A DNA stretch of 64,000 nt from Bradyrhizobium sp. dw_411 (GCF_018449695.1 NZ_JAAVUY010000007.1:62001-126000); one strand, 5' to 3'; shown: positions 43,132-51,861, counted from the first letter of the stretch. Program-made: numbers and translations. The notes: generated by a model not told the origin, from the sequence alone.

Positions 43132-44295
43132 ATGCCGACGCCCGACCTAGGAACGAAAATCGGCCAGACCCCGGATCCCTCGGTATTGCCGGCGGACTTG
43201 ATACGCGCGCTTGACTGGCTTCGCGGCCACCTGTCAGAGCCGGTGCAGCTCGATCGCCTTGCTGAGGTCGGCTGCGTAACCCCACGGACCCTCGAAAGAC
43301 ATTTCAGGGAGTTTCTTGGCACCACGCCGCTCGGCTGGACACGCCGGATGCGACTTGCGCGGGCGCGCCAGGCGCTCCTGCACGCCGGCCCCAATGACAC
43401 CGTCACCGACATCGCATTGTCGAATGGCTTTGCTCAGCTCGGCCGGTTCGCTGCGGAATATCGACGGGCGTTCGGTGAACTGCCATCGAGAACCATGCGA
43501 GTGAGCGAACACGCGCCGCGCGATGGCGGTTTCGATGAAGCCATGCGCCTGACTCTGCTCGCTTTGCCTTCTGCATTTGCGGTTGCCCCGAAGCAATGCA
43601 ACGCGGCCCTCGAAGAACTCGGCCGCCCTCAGGAACTGGCGCCGAGCTACGGCTTGCCAAAGGCCGTGGCCGGATGGTGCTGGGGACAACGGGCCTCGCA
43701 CCGCTTCAGTTCCAGTCCCGATCGCGACAGGGCCTTGTCGTTGCAATTGGCCGACGAAGCCTATCAGCTTGCGCCAAACGACGCCCTGACGCTGACCCTC
43801 AGCAGCGGTGCATTGGTGCTGGCGCGTCGTCTCGACGAAGCCGACCGACGCCTTGAGCGCGCTTTGGCGCTCGACCCATGGCTCGCCTATGCCTGGGTCC
43901 GCCGAGGCTGGATGTCGGCCTATCTGGGCGACAGCGAGGCGGCGATCCGCGAGCTTTCCACCGCGCTTCATCTGATGCCTTTCGAGCCGTTACGTCATTT
44001 GAGTTTCATCGGCATGGGTTGTGCGCATTTTGCCGCCGGCCGCTACGTTCACGCGGTTCGCTGGGTGGAAAGCGGTGTCAAAGCGAGCCGCGGCTCCTTC
44101 TGGGCGCAGCGTGTGGCGGTCGCCGCTGCAGCGATGACGGGGGCTCGTAGCGAGGCGAGGAGAATGGGACGGCAACTCATGCGCAAGGACCCCGACCTTA
44201 CGGTTGCCGAAGCGCGGCAAGCTTGGCCATTCAGGCCGGAGTTTATGACCCGTCTCGGCGAGGGTCTTGATCTCGCAGAGCTGCCGCGGGCCTGA
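43132..44295 (+). CDS. AraC-type HTH regulator fused to TPR repeats
   Basis: 387 aa from the ATG at 43132 (AGGGG upstream; an ATG at 43060 is possible). Residues 20-125 are a complete AraC DNA-binding domain: two HTHs, SEPVQLDRLAEVGCVTPRTL and DIALSNGFAQLGRFAAEYRR, with the closing AFGELPSR. This domain is N-terminal, whereas in most AraC regulators it is C-terminal. The rest is TPR-like (SLQLADEAYQLAPNDAL, RRLERALALDPWLAYAWVRR, AIRELSTALHLMPFEPL). It is divergent from the exported TPR operon, its most likely target. Confidence 0.85.
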   Translation: MPTPDLGTKIGQTPDPSVLPADLIRALDWLRGHLSEPVQLDRLAEVGCVTPRTLERHFREFLGTTPLGWTRRMRLARARQALLHAGPNDTVTDIALSNGFAQLGRFAAEYRRAFGELPSRTMRVSEHAPRDGGFDEAMRLTLLALPSAFAVAPKQCNAALEELGRPQELAPSYGLPKAVAGWCWGQRASHRFSSSPDRDRALSLQLADEAYQLAPNDALTLTLSSGALVLARRLDEADRRLERALALDPWLAYAWVRRGWMSAYLGDSEAAIRELSTALHLMPFEPLRHLSFIGMGCAHFAAGRYVHAVRWVESGVKASRGSFWAQRVAVAAAAMTGARSEARRMGRQLMRKDPDLTVAEARQAWPFRPEFMTRLGEGLDLAELPRA

Positions 44296-44312
44296 AAGCC
44301 TCATCCTGTCTA

Positions 44313-44975
44313 TCAATCGCCCCGCTTGGCCGGCTTCGACAAATACTCCTTCGACTGCGCCCCGCTTTTGAGCGGCGTCACTTTATCGGGGTCGATCCGC
44401 ACCATCAGATAGTCGATGTGATCCTCGATCCGGGTAAACCAGTGACCGGTGCCGGCGGGGATCACGACCACATCGCCGGCCTTGATCTCATAGGCGATGC
44501 CGTCGCGGATATCCGAGCCGTTATTTCCGGGACCGTTGAACTCGACCACCGTGCGCATGGTGGCCGGCCGCCGCTGCCGGTTGACGATATCGGGGCCCAG
44601 CACCAGCGTCGCTGACCCCGAGATCACATGATAGACCTCGCTGATCTCATCATGCTCGGCGACGGAATCCGGGGCCGGCTTGTCGAGCTTGCCGCGATGG
44701 ACCCGGCCGATGCCGATATGGGCCTTGCCGATGTCGATATCCCGCACCTGCTGGTCCAGCAGTTTCTCCGCCAGCGCCTTGTCGGCATAGGCGTCGATCT
44801 CGCTCAAGGGAATATAGGTCCCCGGGCACATGGTGCAGGTCGGCTGCGGATCGGTCGGATTGATACGGGCCTGATCGGCGGCCTGCGCCGGGACGCCGGT
44901 CATCAGGCACAGAATTGTCGGAACACTCCAGATAACAGATCGCCAGATAACAGGTCGCCAGATAATGGATCGCAT
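44313..44975 (-). CDS. Exported cupin-domain protein
   Basis: About 220 aa from the ATG at 44975. The signal sequence contains the pentapeptide repeat IIWRP/VIWRS/VIWSV encoded by three 15-bp tandem units, then a hydrophobic core and AQAAD cleavage site. The mature part has a CTMCPGTY motif and a cupin barrel: EHDEISEVYHVISGSATLVLG and GDVVVIPAGTGHWFTRI, with the usual metal-ligand His and Glu residues. It should be a periplasmic cupin; whether it binds a metal or has enzyme activity is unknown. Confidence 0.75.
   Translation of the reverse strand: MRSIIWRPVIWRSVIWSVPTILCLMTGVPAQAADQARINPTDPQPTCTMCPGTYIPLSEIDAYADKALAEKLLDQQVRDIDIGKAHIGIGRVHRGKLDKPAPDSVAEHDEISEVYHVISGSATLVLGPDIVNRQRRPATMRTVVEFNGPGNNGSDIRDGIAYEIKAGDVVVIPAGTGHWFTRIEDHIDYLMVRIDPDKVTPLKSGAQSKEYLSKPAKRGD
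44928..44972. repeat. 15-bp x 3 in-frame tandem repeat
   Basis: Units CCAGATAACAGATCG, CCAGATAACAGGTCG and CCAGATAATGGATCG (44928-44942, 44943-44957, 44958-44972) inside the signal-peptide coding region of the cupin gene, adding five residues per copy. Confidence 0.85.
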
Positions 44976-45398
44976 GATCACCTCGCTGTCGGGCCGGCAT
45001 GGATGCACGGGACGTCCCGCTCTGCCAAGTTTTACGGGGCTCCGGCGGACAGCGTTAGCGCGCCGTAAAGCGTTGGCGTTAGCGAATCCTGATTTTCCCG
45101 CGGCTTGAAGACGTAGCCCGCGGCGCGAACAGCGGTTTCAGGCTGTTTGCGCCGGTATCCGTTGCGTTAATGCGGGCCGCTTTGGCGGCCGCAACCGCTG
45201 CAATGATGGGCTGCGGCGCGTTAATGCGTAAAATTTGAATCAATTGCAGATGACTAAAATTCTAATCGAATTTTATTCAAGTATAGATCGAATTCGCGTC
45301 ATCTTTTACTTTCATTCGCGTCAAATGTACTTGGCTTACTTAGCGGCGGCGCAAAACCTTTGTGCGAAACGTGGTCCCAACAAGAAACGGGGGCCACA
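44976..45398. other. Divergent intergenic region
   Basis: About 420 bp, partly unusually AT-rich for this genome (45220-45330), with GCGTTAATGCG occurring twice (about 45164-45174 and 45220-45230) and an AT-rich stretch likely to hold the BTLCP-gene promoter. No gene was supported. Confidence 0.45.
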
Positions 45399-46019
45399 AT
45401 GTTTGGGATCACTGGACGGGGGAAGGGATTGGCGGTCATCGCCATCCTGATTGGATTGACGGCATCGGCGAAAGCCGCTGATGAACGCACACTTTACGCA
45501 AGCCTGGGTGACAGCACCCGCGCACCGATTGGATGGGTTGAGTTTTGTGCCGAAAACCCCGGCGAATGCCGCAACGGTCCTTCAGAGCCGCGCGACATTG
45601 TCATGACGCAAGCCGCCTGGCGCGACCTGCTGCGGGTCAACCGCTGGGTCAACGAAACCGTCAAGCCGCTGACCGACATGGATCATTGGGGCGTCGTTGA
45701 AAAATGGTCGTTGCCGACCGACGGCTACGGCGACTGCGAGGACTACGTGTTGTTCAAGCGCAAGCTGTTGATCGACGCCGGATGGCCCCGCGAGGCTCTC
45801 CTCATCACAGTGGTGCGCGACCGGCAGGGTGAAGGCCACGCGGTGCTGACCGTCAAGACCGACAAGGGCGAGTTCATTCTCGACAACCAGAACGAAAGCG
45901 TCGTGGCCTGGACCGAGACCGGATACCGCTTCGTCAAGCGCCAGTCGCAGAAAGATCAGAACGTGTGGGTTTCGCTCGGCGACAACCGGCCTGCCCTCGC
46001 CACCGCCAGCGCTCGCTGA
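45399..46019 (+). CDS. Transglutaminase-like cysteine protease (BTLCP family)
   Basis: 206-aa exported protease of the bacterial transglutaminase-like cysteine proteinase family (DUF920, LapG group). A signal peptide (LAVIAILIGLTASAKAA) is followed by the catalytic Cys in YGDCEDYVLFKRKLL (Cys113), His in GEGHAVLTVK (His147) and Asp in FILDNQNESV (Asp162). LapG-type members cut large adhesins under c-di-GMP control, but no LapD partner or adhesin gene is nearby, so the substrate remains open. The start at 45399 is chosen because it opens the signal peptide. Followed by a strong terminator. Confidence 0.85.
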   Translation: MFGITGRGKGLAVIAILIGLTASAKAADERTLYASLGDSTRAPIGWVEFCAENPGECRNGPSEPRDIVMTQAAWRDLLRVNRWVNETVKPLTDMDHWGVVEKWSLPTDGYGDCEDYVLFKRKLLIDAGWPREALLITVVRDRQGEGHAVLTVKTDKGEFILDNQNESVVAWTETGYRFVKRQSQKDQNVWVSLGDNRPALATASAR

Positions 46020-46045
46020 CGCACAAGAGATAACGGAGACACGCG

Positions 46046-46072
46046 ACCCGGTCACATCCCCACCCCTCCCCG
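46046..46072 (-). other. G-quadruplex motif, copy 2
   Basis: Minus strand reads GGGGAGGGGTGGGG, eight nucleotides, then GGG. 46054-46072 is identical to 33845-33863. Confidence 0.55.
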
Positions 46073-46090
46073 TCCCAGACCGGATCGCGC

Positions 46091-46129
46091 GCGGCCAGCC
46101 CTCCCCCAAGGGCTGGCCGCACCTTTTTT
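46091..46129 (+). terminator. Strong intrinsic terminator of the BTLCP gene
   Basis: Perfect 12-bp stem GCGGCCAGCCCT/AGGGCTGGCCGC (46091-46102 and 46109-46120) with a 6-nt loop, then ACCTTTTTT. Confidence 0.9.
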
Positions 46130-46177
46130 GAACGGCGCTGTGCAGGAAGGCCCTTGGATCAAAAGGGGCTTTAGAAG

Positions 46178-47104
46178 TTACGCCCGTTTAAGAGCAGCGA
46201 CGGAAAGTACCGGCTGGGAAACGCGAGCCTGGAAATTTCGGTTGACCCTGTTGTCTTCGAAAGTGGCAGCAACAGCGGCGTCGATGATGGAGAGCTTCTC
46301 CGCCTGTGCGGCATGATACGCGCGCCAGAATTCCGCTGACACCCACAACTCGGATTTGCCCCTGGCCCCCGACCATCCGAGACTCCCCGTCGCCTCGGCG
46401 ACCGCAAATTTGCGACTGAGTTGGCTTCGCGACAGATTGAGCCACCGTGCCAGACCAGAAACCGACATCACGTCGGTTGGAATGCGCTCCAGGCCGGCAG
46501 GATTCTGCGGACAACCGGTGATCAAGCGATCCATGACGATGCCACCGTCATGGATCCATGTAACCAGAGAGGATTTTCCGATCGACCGGCCAACGGCACG
46601 GGACGCCAGCAACCCATCCGCGATCAGGGGTTGGATCGCGCCGAACCTGGCCGGTTGCCCGCGCAGGGCCATCGACCGTCCGCCGCCGTCGAGCCCGTCC
46701 AGCGTCGCCAGGTGAACGGCGAGCCATTGCAGCGACATCGCCAGGGTATTCGGTGACGGTTCAAGCCGCCGGCAGCGTTTGCCCTCGCAGGCTGCAATGT
46801 CACTCACGATACCGTATTTCCGCATTTCATTGATGAAGGCTGCTGCGGTATTCCGGCTGGCAAGATTTTGGTTCACCGCCATATTGACGAAATGCTGCGA
46901 AAGCAGCCCGGAGCCGGCTTGCCGAGCCTCATTGCGAAAATAGGCGGCAAGTATCGTTTGTGCCATCAACCAGCGCTGCGGCCTCGCAAAAGACGCTGCC
47001 GTTCGCGGATTGGCGCGGTGCATCAAGACCAGCGCCTCTGCCTGGGTTCGGACACAGGCTGCGAGGGCGGGATGAACCACGATATCGTTCGCGGTCATCG
47101 CCAT
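46178..47104 (-). CDS. Unrecognised protein with possible winged-helix segments
   Basis: 308-aa cytoplasmic protein, not assigned to a family. Two parts look like winged-helix or helix-turn-helix modules: NLASRNTAAAFINEMRKYGIV (about 79-99) and VSGLARWLNLSRSQLSRKFAV (about 216-236, resembling a MarR/GntR-like recognition region), which suggests a DNA-binding regulator. There is a CXGKRC-type pair (AACEGKRC). It is divergent from the ToxR/CadC-like gene, whose promoter region it shares, so it may regulate it. This is inference. Confidence 0.6.
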   Translation of the reverse strand: MAMTANDIVVHPALAACVRTQAEALVLMHRANPRTAASFARPQRWLMAQTILAAYFRNEARQAGSGLLSQHFVNMAVNQNLASRNTAAAFINEMRKYGIVSDIAACEGKRCRRLEPSPNTLAMSLQWLAVHLATLDGLDGGGRSMALRGQPARFGAIQPLIADGLLASRAVGRSIGKSSLVTWIHDGGIVMDRLITGCPQNPAGLERIPTDVMSVSGLARWLNLSRSQLSRKFAVAEATGSLGWSGARGKSELWVSAEFWRAYHAAQAEKLSIIDAAVAATFEDNRVNRNFQARVSQPVLSVAALKRA

Positions 47105-47328
47105 CGGAACGGTTCACTTTCTTGGTTTGCAAAACCGGCTCGGCTCTGCGCCGGTAGCTGGACACTGCGTTTAGCGTCGCTGTCAGCATAGTGATTCACC
47201 GTCCCGGTAGTCCTGATGATGGGCCGTTACTTTCTGAAGTTTTTCTGATATTTGGGTTTTCAGCGGCTTTTTACGGAACAAATGCCGGCATTTTGCCGCG
47301 AAATCGAATGGCCCGGGGTTGTGTCGCG

Positions 47329-49041
47329 ATGGTGCTTCGGTTTGCCGGTTTTGAGCTCGATCGGCAGCGGGCCGAGCTACGCCGCCCCGACGGCACACCC
47401 ACCAAGGTGCGGCCGAAAACACTCGCCGTCATCGAAGAGTTGGCCAACAACGCCGGTCGGGTGTTGAGCAAGCAGGAGTTGATGCAGGCCGTCTGGCCCA
47501 ACATTTATGTGGGCGAAGACAGTCTGTTTCAATGCATCAAGGAAGCCCGGACCATCCTGGGCGACGATCAACGCCAGCTTATCAGGCTCGTTTCCCGTCG
47601 AGGCTACCTGTTCACGGCCGAGGTTTCGATCGATCCAGCGCCGGCGACCGCGCAAACGCCTTTGACCGTTACCGCCCCCTCGATCGATCCCTTGACCGAT
47701 CATCCCTTGGCCGAGACACGTCCCATCCCCGAAGGCGTGCCGCCAAAAGCTCATAGCTGGCGCCGTCCCGTCGCGTTGATCCTGGCTGCTTTCTGCACAC
47801 TCGCCGTCATCGCGGCGATAATTATGCCTCGCGACCTGTTCGGCCGCAGGCTGCCGACGATCGCGGTCATGCCCATTATGACGACCGACGGCGACAGCGA
47901 AGCCGCGGCGATGGCGACGGGCGTGACAACACGATTGGCCGACGGTCTGGCGAAGATCGAGACCATTCGCGTGTCGGCGCCCTCGACAGTGCAACAAGCC
48001 AACGGCACGGAACGCTCGGATTTCGTGGTGCAGGGCGAGCTGAAGAAAAGCGAGGGCGCATGGGACGTGCGGGCGCGCATGACCCGGGTGTCGACGGGCG
48101 AAATCGTTTGGACCGAGCCGGTATCGGTCATGTCAGCCGATACTGACCTGCCGCTGCAGCAATCCAGGCTTGTTGCTGGCATCGGTCATCCGCTTGCGGT
48201 CCGACTTTCAGAGCTGATGGCCAACGACGCGCCGCCAATTGCGGGAAGCGGCTCGCCGCGAAGCATGAGCAACGTCGCGGTCGAGCAGGCCACCGCGTCG
48301 ATCATGAAGATAACCCGCGAGCGCTTTGTGGAAGCGCAAACGATGTTGGTGAAGGCAGTTGCCGACGATCCCGAGAATATCGCGCTCGCCGTCTCGCTCG
48401 CGGCACTTCAACTGCGCGGCATTCAGATGGTCTGGTACAATCCGGCGGACCGCGCAACGGCGCAGGCAAGCGCGAAGTCGGTCCTCGAGCGCGCGCTACG
48501 GCTCGAGCCGGGTTCTATTCCAGTCCTGGAAGCCTATTGCCGCTTTCTCAACGCGACCAACGAGTTCGTCGAGAGTCTCGTGGCCTGTGCGAGGGCCTTG
48601 AACGTAGATCCCTGGAATGGCATGGCGCTTTACCACATCGGTCTTGCCCAGCTTCAACTGGGACGCTTCGACGATGCGCTGGCGACGTTTCAGCAAGCCG
48701 ACCGTTTCGACACGCCGCGGGTGTCGCGCTGGACCTGGATGGTCGGTGCGGGCTGGGTCAGTCTGCTGATGGACCGCAACGAAGACGCAGCAAAATGGCT
48801 GCAACAATCCATCGCCGTGACGAAGGCATCGGGACGCCCGCAAATGCTTCTGGCCGTGGCCTACCAGCGTCTGGGACGCCTCGACGAGGCACGGGCCACT
48901 ATGGCGGAAGCAATGGCGTTGCGACCGGGTTCGACATTGGCCAACGTCGAAGTGCCCAAGCTGAATGCCAGCGAGGTCTACCTCGCCAGCAGCCGAAGGA
49001 TTTTGCAACAGATGGCGGAACTCGGATTACCCGACAGATAA
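47329..49041 (+). CDS. ToxR/CadC-like transmembrane regulator with TPR domain
   Basis: About 570 aa from ATG 47329; an in-frame codon at 47191 would add 46 residues. The N-terminus is an OmpR-type winged helix (FAGFELDRQRAELRRPDG, KTLAVIEELANNAGRVLSK, QELMQAVWPNIYVGEDSL, VSRRGYLFTAEV). A proline-rich linker leads to one transmembrane helix (about 147-166, VALILAAFCTLAVIAAIIM). The periplasmic part first has a TolB-N-terminal-like domain (IAVMPIMTTDGDSEAAAMA, SDFVVQGELK), then TPR repeats. So it should sense a periplasmic signal and bind DNA as a one-component regulator, like CadC. Confidence 0.87.
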   Translation: MVLRFAGFELDRQRAELRRPDGTPTKVRPKTLAVIEELANNAGRVLSKQELMQAVWPNIYVGEDSLFQCIKEARTILGDDQRQLIRLVSRRGYLFTAEVSIDPAPATAQTPLTVTAPSIDPLTDHPLAETRPIPEGVPPKAHSWRRPVALILAAFCTLAVIAAIIMPRDLFGRRLPTIAVMPIMTTDGDSEAAAMATGVTTRLADGLAKIETIRVSAPSTVQQANGTERSDFVVQGELKKSEGAWDVRARMTRVSTGEIVWTEPVSVMSADTDLPLQQSRLVAGIGHPLAVRLSELMANDAPPIAGSGSPRSMSNVAVEQATASIMKITRERFVEAQTMLVKAVADDPENIALAVSLAALQLRGIQMVWYNPADRATAQASAKSVLERALRLEPGSIPVLEAYCRFLNATNEFVESLVACARALNVDPWNGMALYHIGLAQLQLGRFDDALATFQQADRFDTPRVSRWTWMVGAGWVSLLMDRNEDAAKWLQQSIAVTKASGRPQMLLAVAYQRLGRLDEARATMAEAMALRPGSTLANVEVPKLNASEVYLASSRRILQQMAELGLPDR

Positions 49042-49113
49042 TGGTCCAGCTCCCGCAAAGGCTCGCCGTAACTTTTGGGCGACCCGTAAATCCCGGCTTT
49101 GCAGCCGATACGA

Positions 49114-50079
49114 TCAGCCCGGCGCCCAGAACAACGGCTCGTAAGCATAGGCCGCGCCGGCCTTGGCGACATGGCCGATCCCGGGGAACGGCAGGTGCGC
49201 GCCGGCAACGGTCAGCCTGTCGGTCGACGTCATGTCGAACACTTTCTGACGCGTGGAAATTGCTGTCGCCGGATCGACGTCATAGGCGATCGCCCATTCG
49301 GGATGCGCGAACTGAAGCGCATAGGAGTGAATGATATCGCCCCAGATCAGAAGCGTATCGCCGCCCGACGTGACCCGGTACATCGTGTGGCCCGGCGTAT
49401 GTCCCGGCGCCGCATGCGCCGTGATACCGGGCACGACCTCCTGACCATCGGCAATGAACTTGGTGTTTCCGGCCGCGATATAGGGCGACACGCTGGCGCG
49501 CGCCATGTCGAAGAACGGCTTGGCGTCGGCCGGCGCCTTCGCCGCAACTTCCTCGCTCAGCCAGAACTTGGTGTCCGCTTCGCTGATGACGAACTGGGCC
49601 TTGGGGAATGCGATCTTGCTCTGCGCGGTCAATAGCCCGCCGAAATGATCGGGGTGGGTATGGGTCATCGCCACGACATCGACGCTGGCCGGATCGACGC
49701 CGAAGGCGGTGAGATTGGCTGCGAAGCGTCCCATCGTCGGGCCCATCAGACTGCCGGTGCCGCTGTCGATCAAGACGAGCTTGTCGCCGGTGTTGACGAG
49801 GAATGCGTTGACCGCGGTCGGCGACTTGTCCGCCGGCAATGACCGGCCGGACAGCAACTTCCCGGCCTCGGCCGGATCGGCTTTCAGAAACATCCCGACC
49901 GGAATTTCGAGCATGCCGTCATTGAGGGCGATGACCTCGAAACTGCCGACGGCGTGACGATAGGCGCCGGTGACTTGATGACCTGATAAGGCCGCCTTGG
50001 CCCAGACTGAACCCTGTGTGGCGGACAATGCCGCCGACCCGACCAGACCACCGACGACGAAACGACGAGTGAGCATCAT
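49114..50079 (-). CDS. Tat-exported metallo-beta-lactamase-fold hydrolase
   Basis: 321 aa from MMLTRRFVVGG at 50079, which has GGAGG nine bases upstream; the twin Arg and following hydrophobic helix are a Tat signal. The MBL fold is shown by AMTHTHPDHFGG (His140-x-His142-x-Asp144-His145), ITAHAAPGHTPGHTMY and WGDIIHSYAL. It should use two metal ions to hydrolyse an ester or lactone-like substrate in the periplasm; many such proteins are quorum-quenching or arylsulfatase-related, which cannot be decided here. Divergent from the dienelactone hydrolase gene. Confidence 0.88.
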   Translation of the reverse strand: MMLTRRFVVGGLVGSAALSATQGSVWAKAALSGHQVTGAYRHAVGSFEVIALNDGMLEIPVGMFLKADPAEAGKLLSGRSLPADKSPTAVNAFLVNTGDKLVLIDSGTGSLMGPTMGRFAANLTAFGVDPASVDVVAMTHTHPDHFGGLLTAQSKIAFPKAQFVISEADTKFWLSEEVAAKAPADAKPFFDMARASVSPYIAAGNTKFIADGQEVVPGITAHAAPGHTPGHTMYRVTSGGDTLLIWGDIIHSYALQFAHPEWAIAYDVDPATAISTRQKVFDMTSTDRLTVAGAHLPFPGIGHVAKAGAAYAYEPLFWAPG

Positions 50080-50617
50080 TGGGAAACCTCCGACTGCGAT
50101 TTTCATGTTGCAAGGAGGACGATGACAGCCGGCGTCCCCTGACCGCGATAACCGCATTTTGGAGCGCCGCGTTATCCGAGCGCACCTCACCAGGTTTGTG
50201 GAGGACAACGACGCCATCGCGATCGCTCCCCGGTTCGGCACGGAAACCTAGTCTTCCAGCAGTGGACTTATCAAGGGCCTCGGCGGCAGGGTTGCGGCTT
50301 TCGCGTCCCAGGGGCCGGCTATAATTTTTTTATCCCATCTGTGAAATGGATCACATCCGCAAGTAGTTTCCCGGGGCATGTATGGGCCTACCGGGCGGCG
50401 CAAGCCGATTTCAATGTCCGGGGCTGGCAAGGCCGTTGGCGTTATACTGCGCTGGCGGCCTTGTTCTTTTGGAGCTTCTGGTCGCGGCGTCCGCCTTTGC
50501 CCGAGACCGCGCCGGTCGGCCTGCGGTTGCGGCGGGCCGTATCCTCGCAGGCTGGTGATTTGCGTTCGGCGGGCATTTACCCGCTCTATGCGCTCCCCAT
50601 CCCACGAGGAATCCATC
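50080..50617. other. Divergent intergenic region
   Basis: About 540 bp between two Tat-exported hydrolase genes. It contains TATAAT at 50320-50325 followed by a T-run (a possible -10 box for the plus-strand gene, with no well-spaced -35), and several long open stretches on both strands that do not look like genes. Confidence 0.45.
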
Positions 50618-51505
50618 ATGAGTGCCGAACCCATGCTGACATCAGACGTCATTGGATTGACAAAAGTCGCGCCGTTCTCGCGCCGCGGCTTCATGACCGC
50701 CTCCGCCGCCGTCACGGCGGGCTACACCCTCGCCGCCGGTCCGGTGCGCGCCGACGTCATCACGACCAATACCGACGGCCTCACGACAGGCGAAGCGAAG
50801 ATCAAGGTCGCCGACGGCGAAATGCCCGGCTATTTCGCGCGCCCGACGGGCGTGGCCAATCCGTCGGTCATTCTGGTGGCGATGGAAATTTTCGGCCTGC
50901 ACGAATACATCAAGGACGTGACGCGGCGCCTCGCCAAGCTCGGCGCGCTCGCAATCGCGCCGGATTACTATTATCGCAGGGGCGTCGACCTCACCAAGAT
51001 CACCGATATTCCGGCGCTGCTGCCGATCGTGAATGCCAAGCCGGATGCGGAATTGCTGTCCGATCTCGACAGCACCGTGGCCTGGGCCAAAGCGCAGGGC
51101 GGTGACACCGGCCGGCTCGGCATCATCGGATTCTGCCGCGGCGGACGCTCGGTCTGGGAGTATTCCGCCCACAGCGGCGAACTCAAGGCAGGCGTCGCAT
51201 TTTACGGCCCGCCGGTCGATCCGGCGAATCCTCTTTGGCCGAAGAGCCCGACGCAGTTGGCGCCCGAGATGAAGGCGCCGGTCTTGGGACTCTATGGCGA
51301 GGCCGATACCGGCATCCCTGTCGCGACCGTCGAAGCGTTGAAGGCCGCGCTGATCGAGGCCAAGAAGACCGCCGAGTTCAAGATCTATCCGGGCGCGCCG
51401 CACGGCTTCCACGCCGACTACCGCGCCAGCTACCGCAAGGAAGCCGCCGAAGATGCCTGGAACCTGATGCAGGGCTGGTTCAAGAAATACAAAGTGCTGG
51501 GTTAA
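50618..51505 (+). CDS. Tat-exported dienelactone hydrolase family protein
   Basis: 295 aa from ATG 50618 after ACGAGGA. The N-terminus is a Tat signal (FSRRGFMTASAAVTAG). The hydrolase core matches dienelactone hydrolases: IFGLHEYIKDVTRRLAKLG, the Cys nucleophile in IGFCRGGRSVWEYS (Cys173), Asp in LYGEADTGIP and His in APHGFHADYRASY. The Cys nucleophile is diagnostic for this family. It would hydrolyse cyclic esters (for example from aromatic degradation) outside the cytoplasm; the real substrate is unknown. Ends at a strong terminator. Confidence 0.88.
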   Translation: MSAEPMLTSDVIGLTKVAPFSRRGFMTASAAVTAGYTLAAGPVRADVITTNTDGLTTGEAKIKVADGEMPGYFARPTGVANPSVILVAMEIFGLHEYIKDVTRRLAKLGALAIAPDYYYRRGVDLTKITDIPALLPIVNAKPDAELLSDLDSTVAWAKAQGGDTGRLGIIGFCRGGRSVWEYSAHSGELKAGVAFYGPPVDPANPLWPKSPTQLAPEMKAPVLGLYGEADTGIPVATVEALKAALIEAKKTAEFKIYPGAPHGFHADYRASYRKEAAEDAWNLMQGWFKKYKVLG

Positions 51506-51533
51506 GCAGCAAAGAACTTACGCGACGCAGATT

Positions 51534-51713
51534 TCACGAAGGCGCGCGGTGATGGCCGCGCGCCTTTTCTCTTTTAACAAGCTGCGGCTTGGAGGCTTGC
51601 TCGATCTCCCAGAACATCCACACAAAGGCGGCGCCCAAACTGACGACGACACCGAGAAACAACAACGTCAGGCCCGGGGTCGTGAACGTGGTGAACATGG
51701 TCGACATCCCCAT
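51534..51713 (-). CDS. Small membrane protein
   Basis: 59 aa from the ATG at 51713 (MGMSTMFTT); internal ATGs at 51707 or 51698 are possible. One hydrophobic helix (TLLFLGVVVSLGAAFVWMF) is followed by WEIEQASKP and a basic end (REKARGHHRAPS). The C-terminal codons overlap the convergent terminator. No family recognised. The profile is that of a real single-pass protein with a cytoplasmic basic tail, although an RBS is weak. Confidence 0.5.
   Translation of the reverse strand: MGMSTMFTTFTTPGLTLLFLGVVVSLGAAFVWMFWEIEQASKPQLVKREKARGHHRAPS
51539..51575 (+). terminator. Intrinsic terminator of the dienelactone hydrolase gene
   Basis: AAGGCGCGCGG (51539-51549) pairs with CCGCGCGCCTT (51556-51566), followed by TTCTCTTTT. 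It overlaps the end of the convergent small membrane protein gene. Confidence 0.85.
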
Positions 51714-51769
51714 GCGGGTGAATTCGCGATCAGGATGAATTAAAGCAAGCGCCGTACCAGTTGAGGCCA

Positions 51770-51804
51770 TCAAACAAACAGCCCCGGTGCAGGAGCACCG
51801 AGGC
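51770..51804 (-). terminator. Intrinsic terminator of the glycine-rich protein gene
   Basis: Minus-strand stem GCCTCGGTGC/GCACCGGGGC (one G-U pair, loop TCCT) followed by TGTTTGTTTG, about 60 bp after the stop codon. Confidence 0.75.
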
Positions 51805-51861
51805 CGTTGATTCCTGAGCCGCAAGCGTCAATCCGCCGCGGACTTGCCGCCGCAGACTTGA

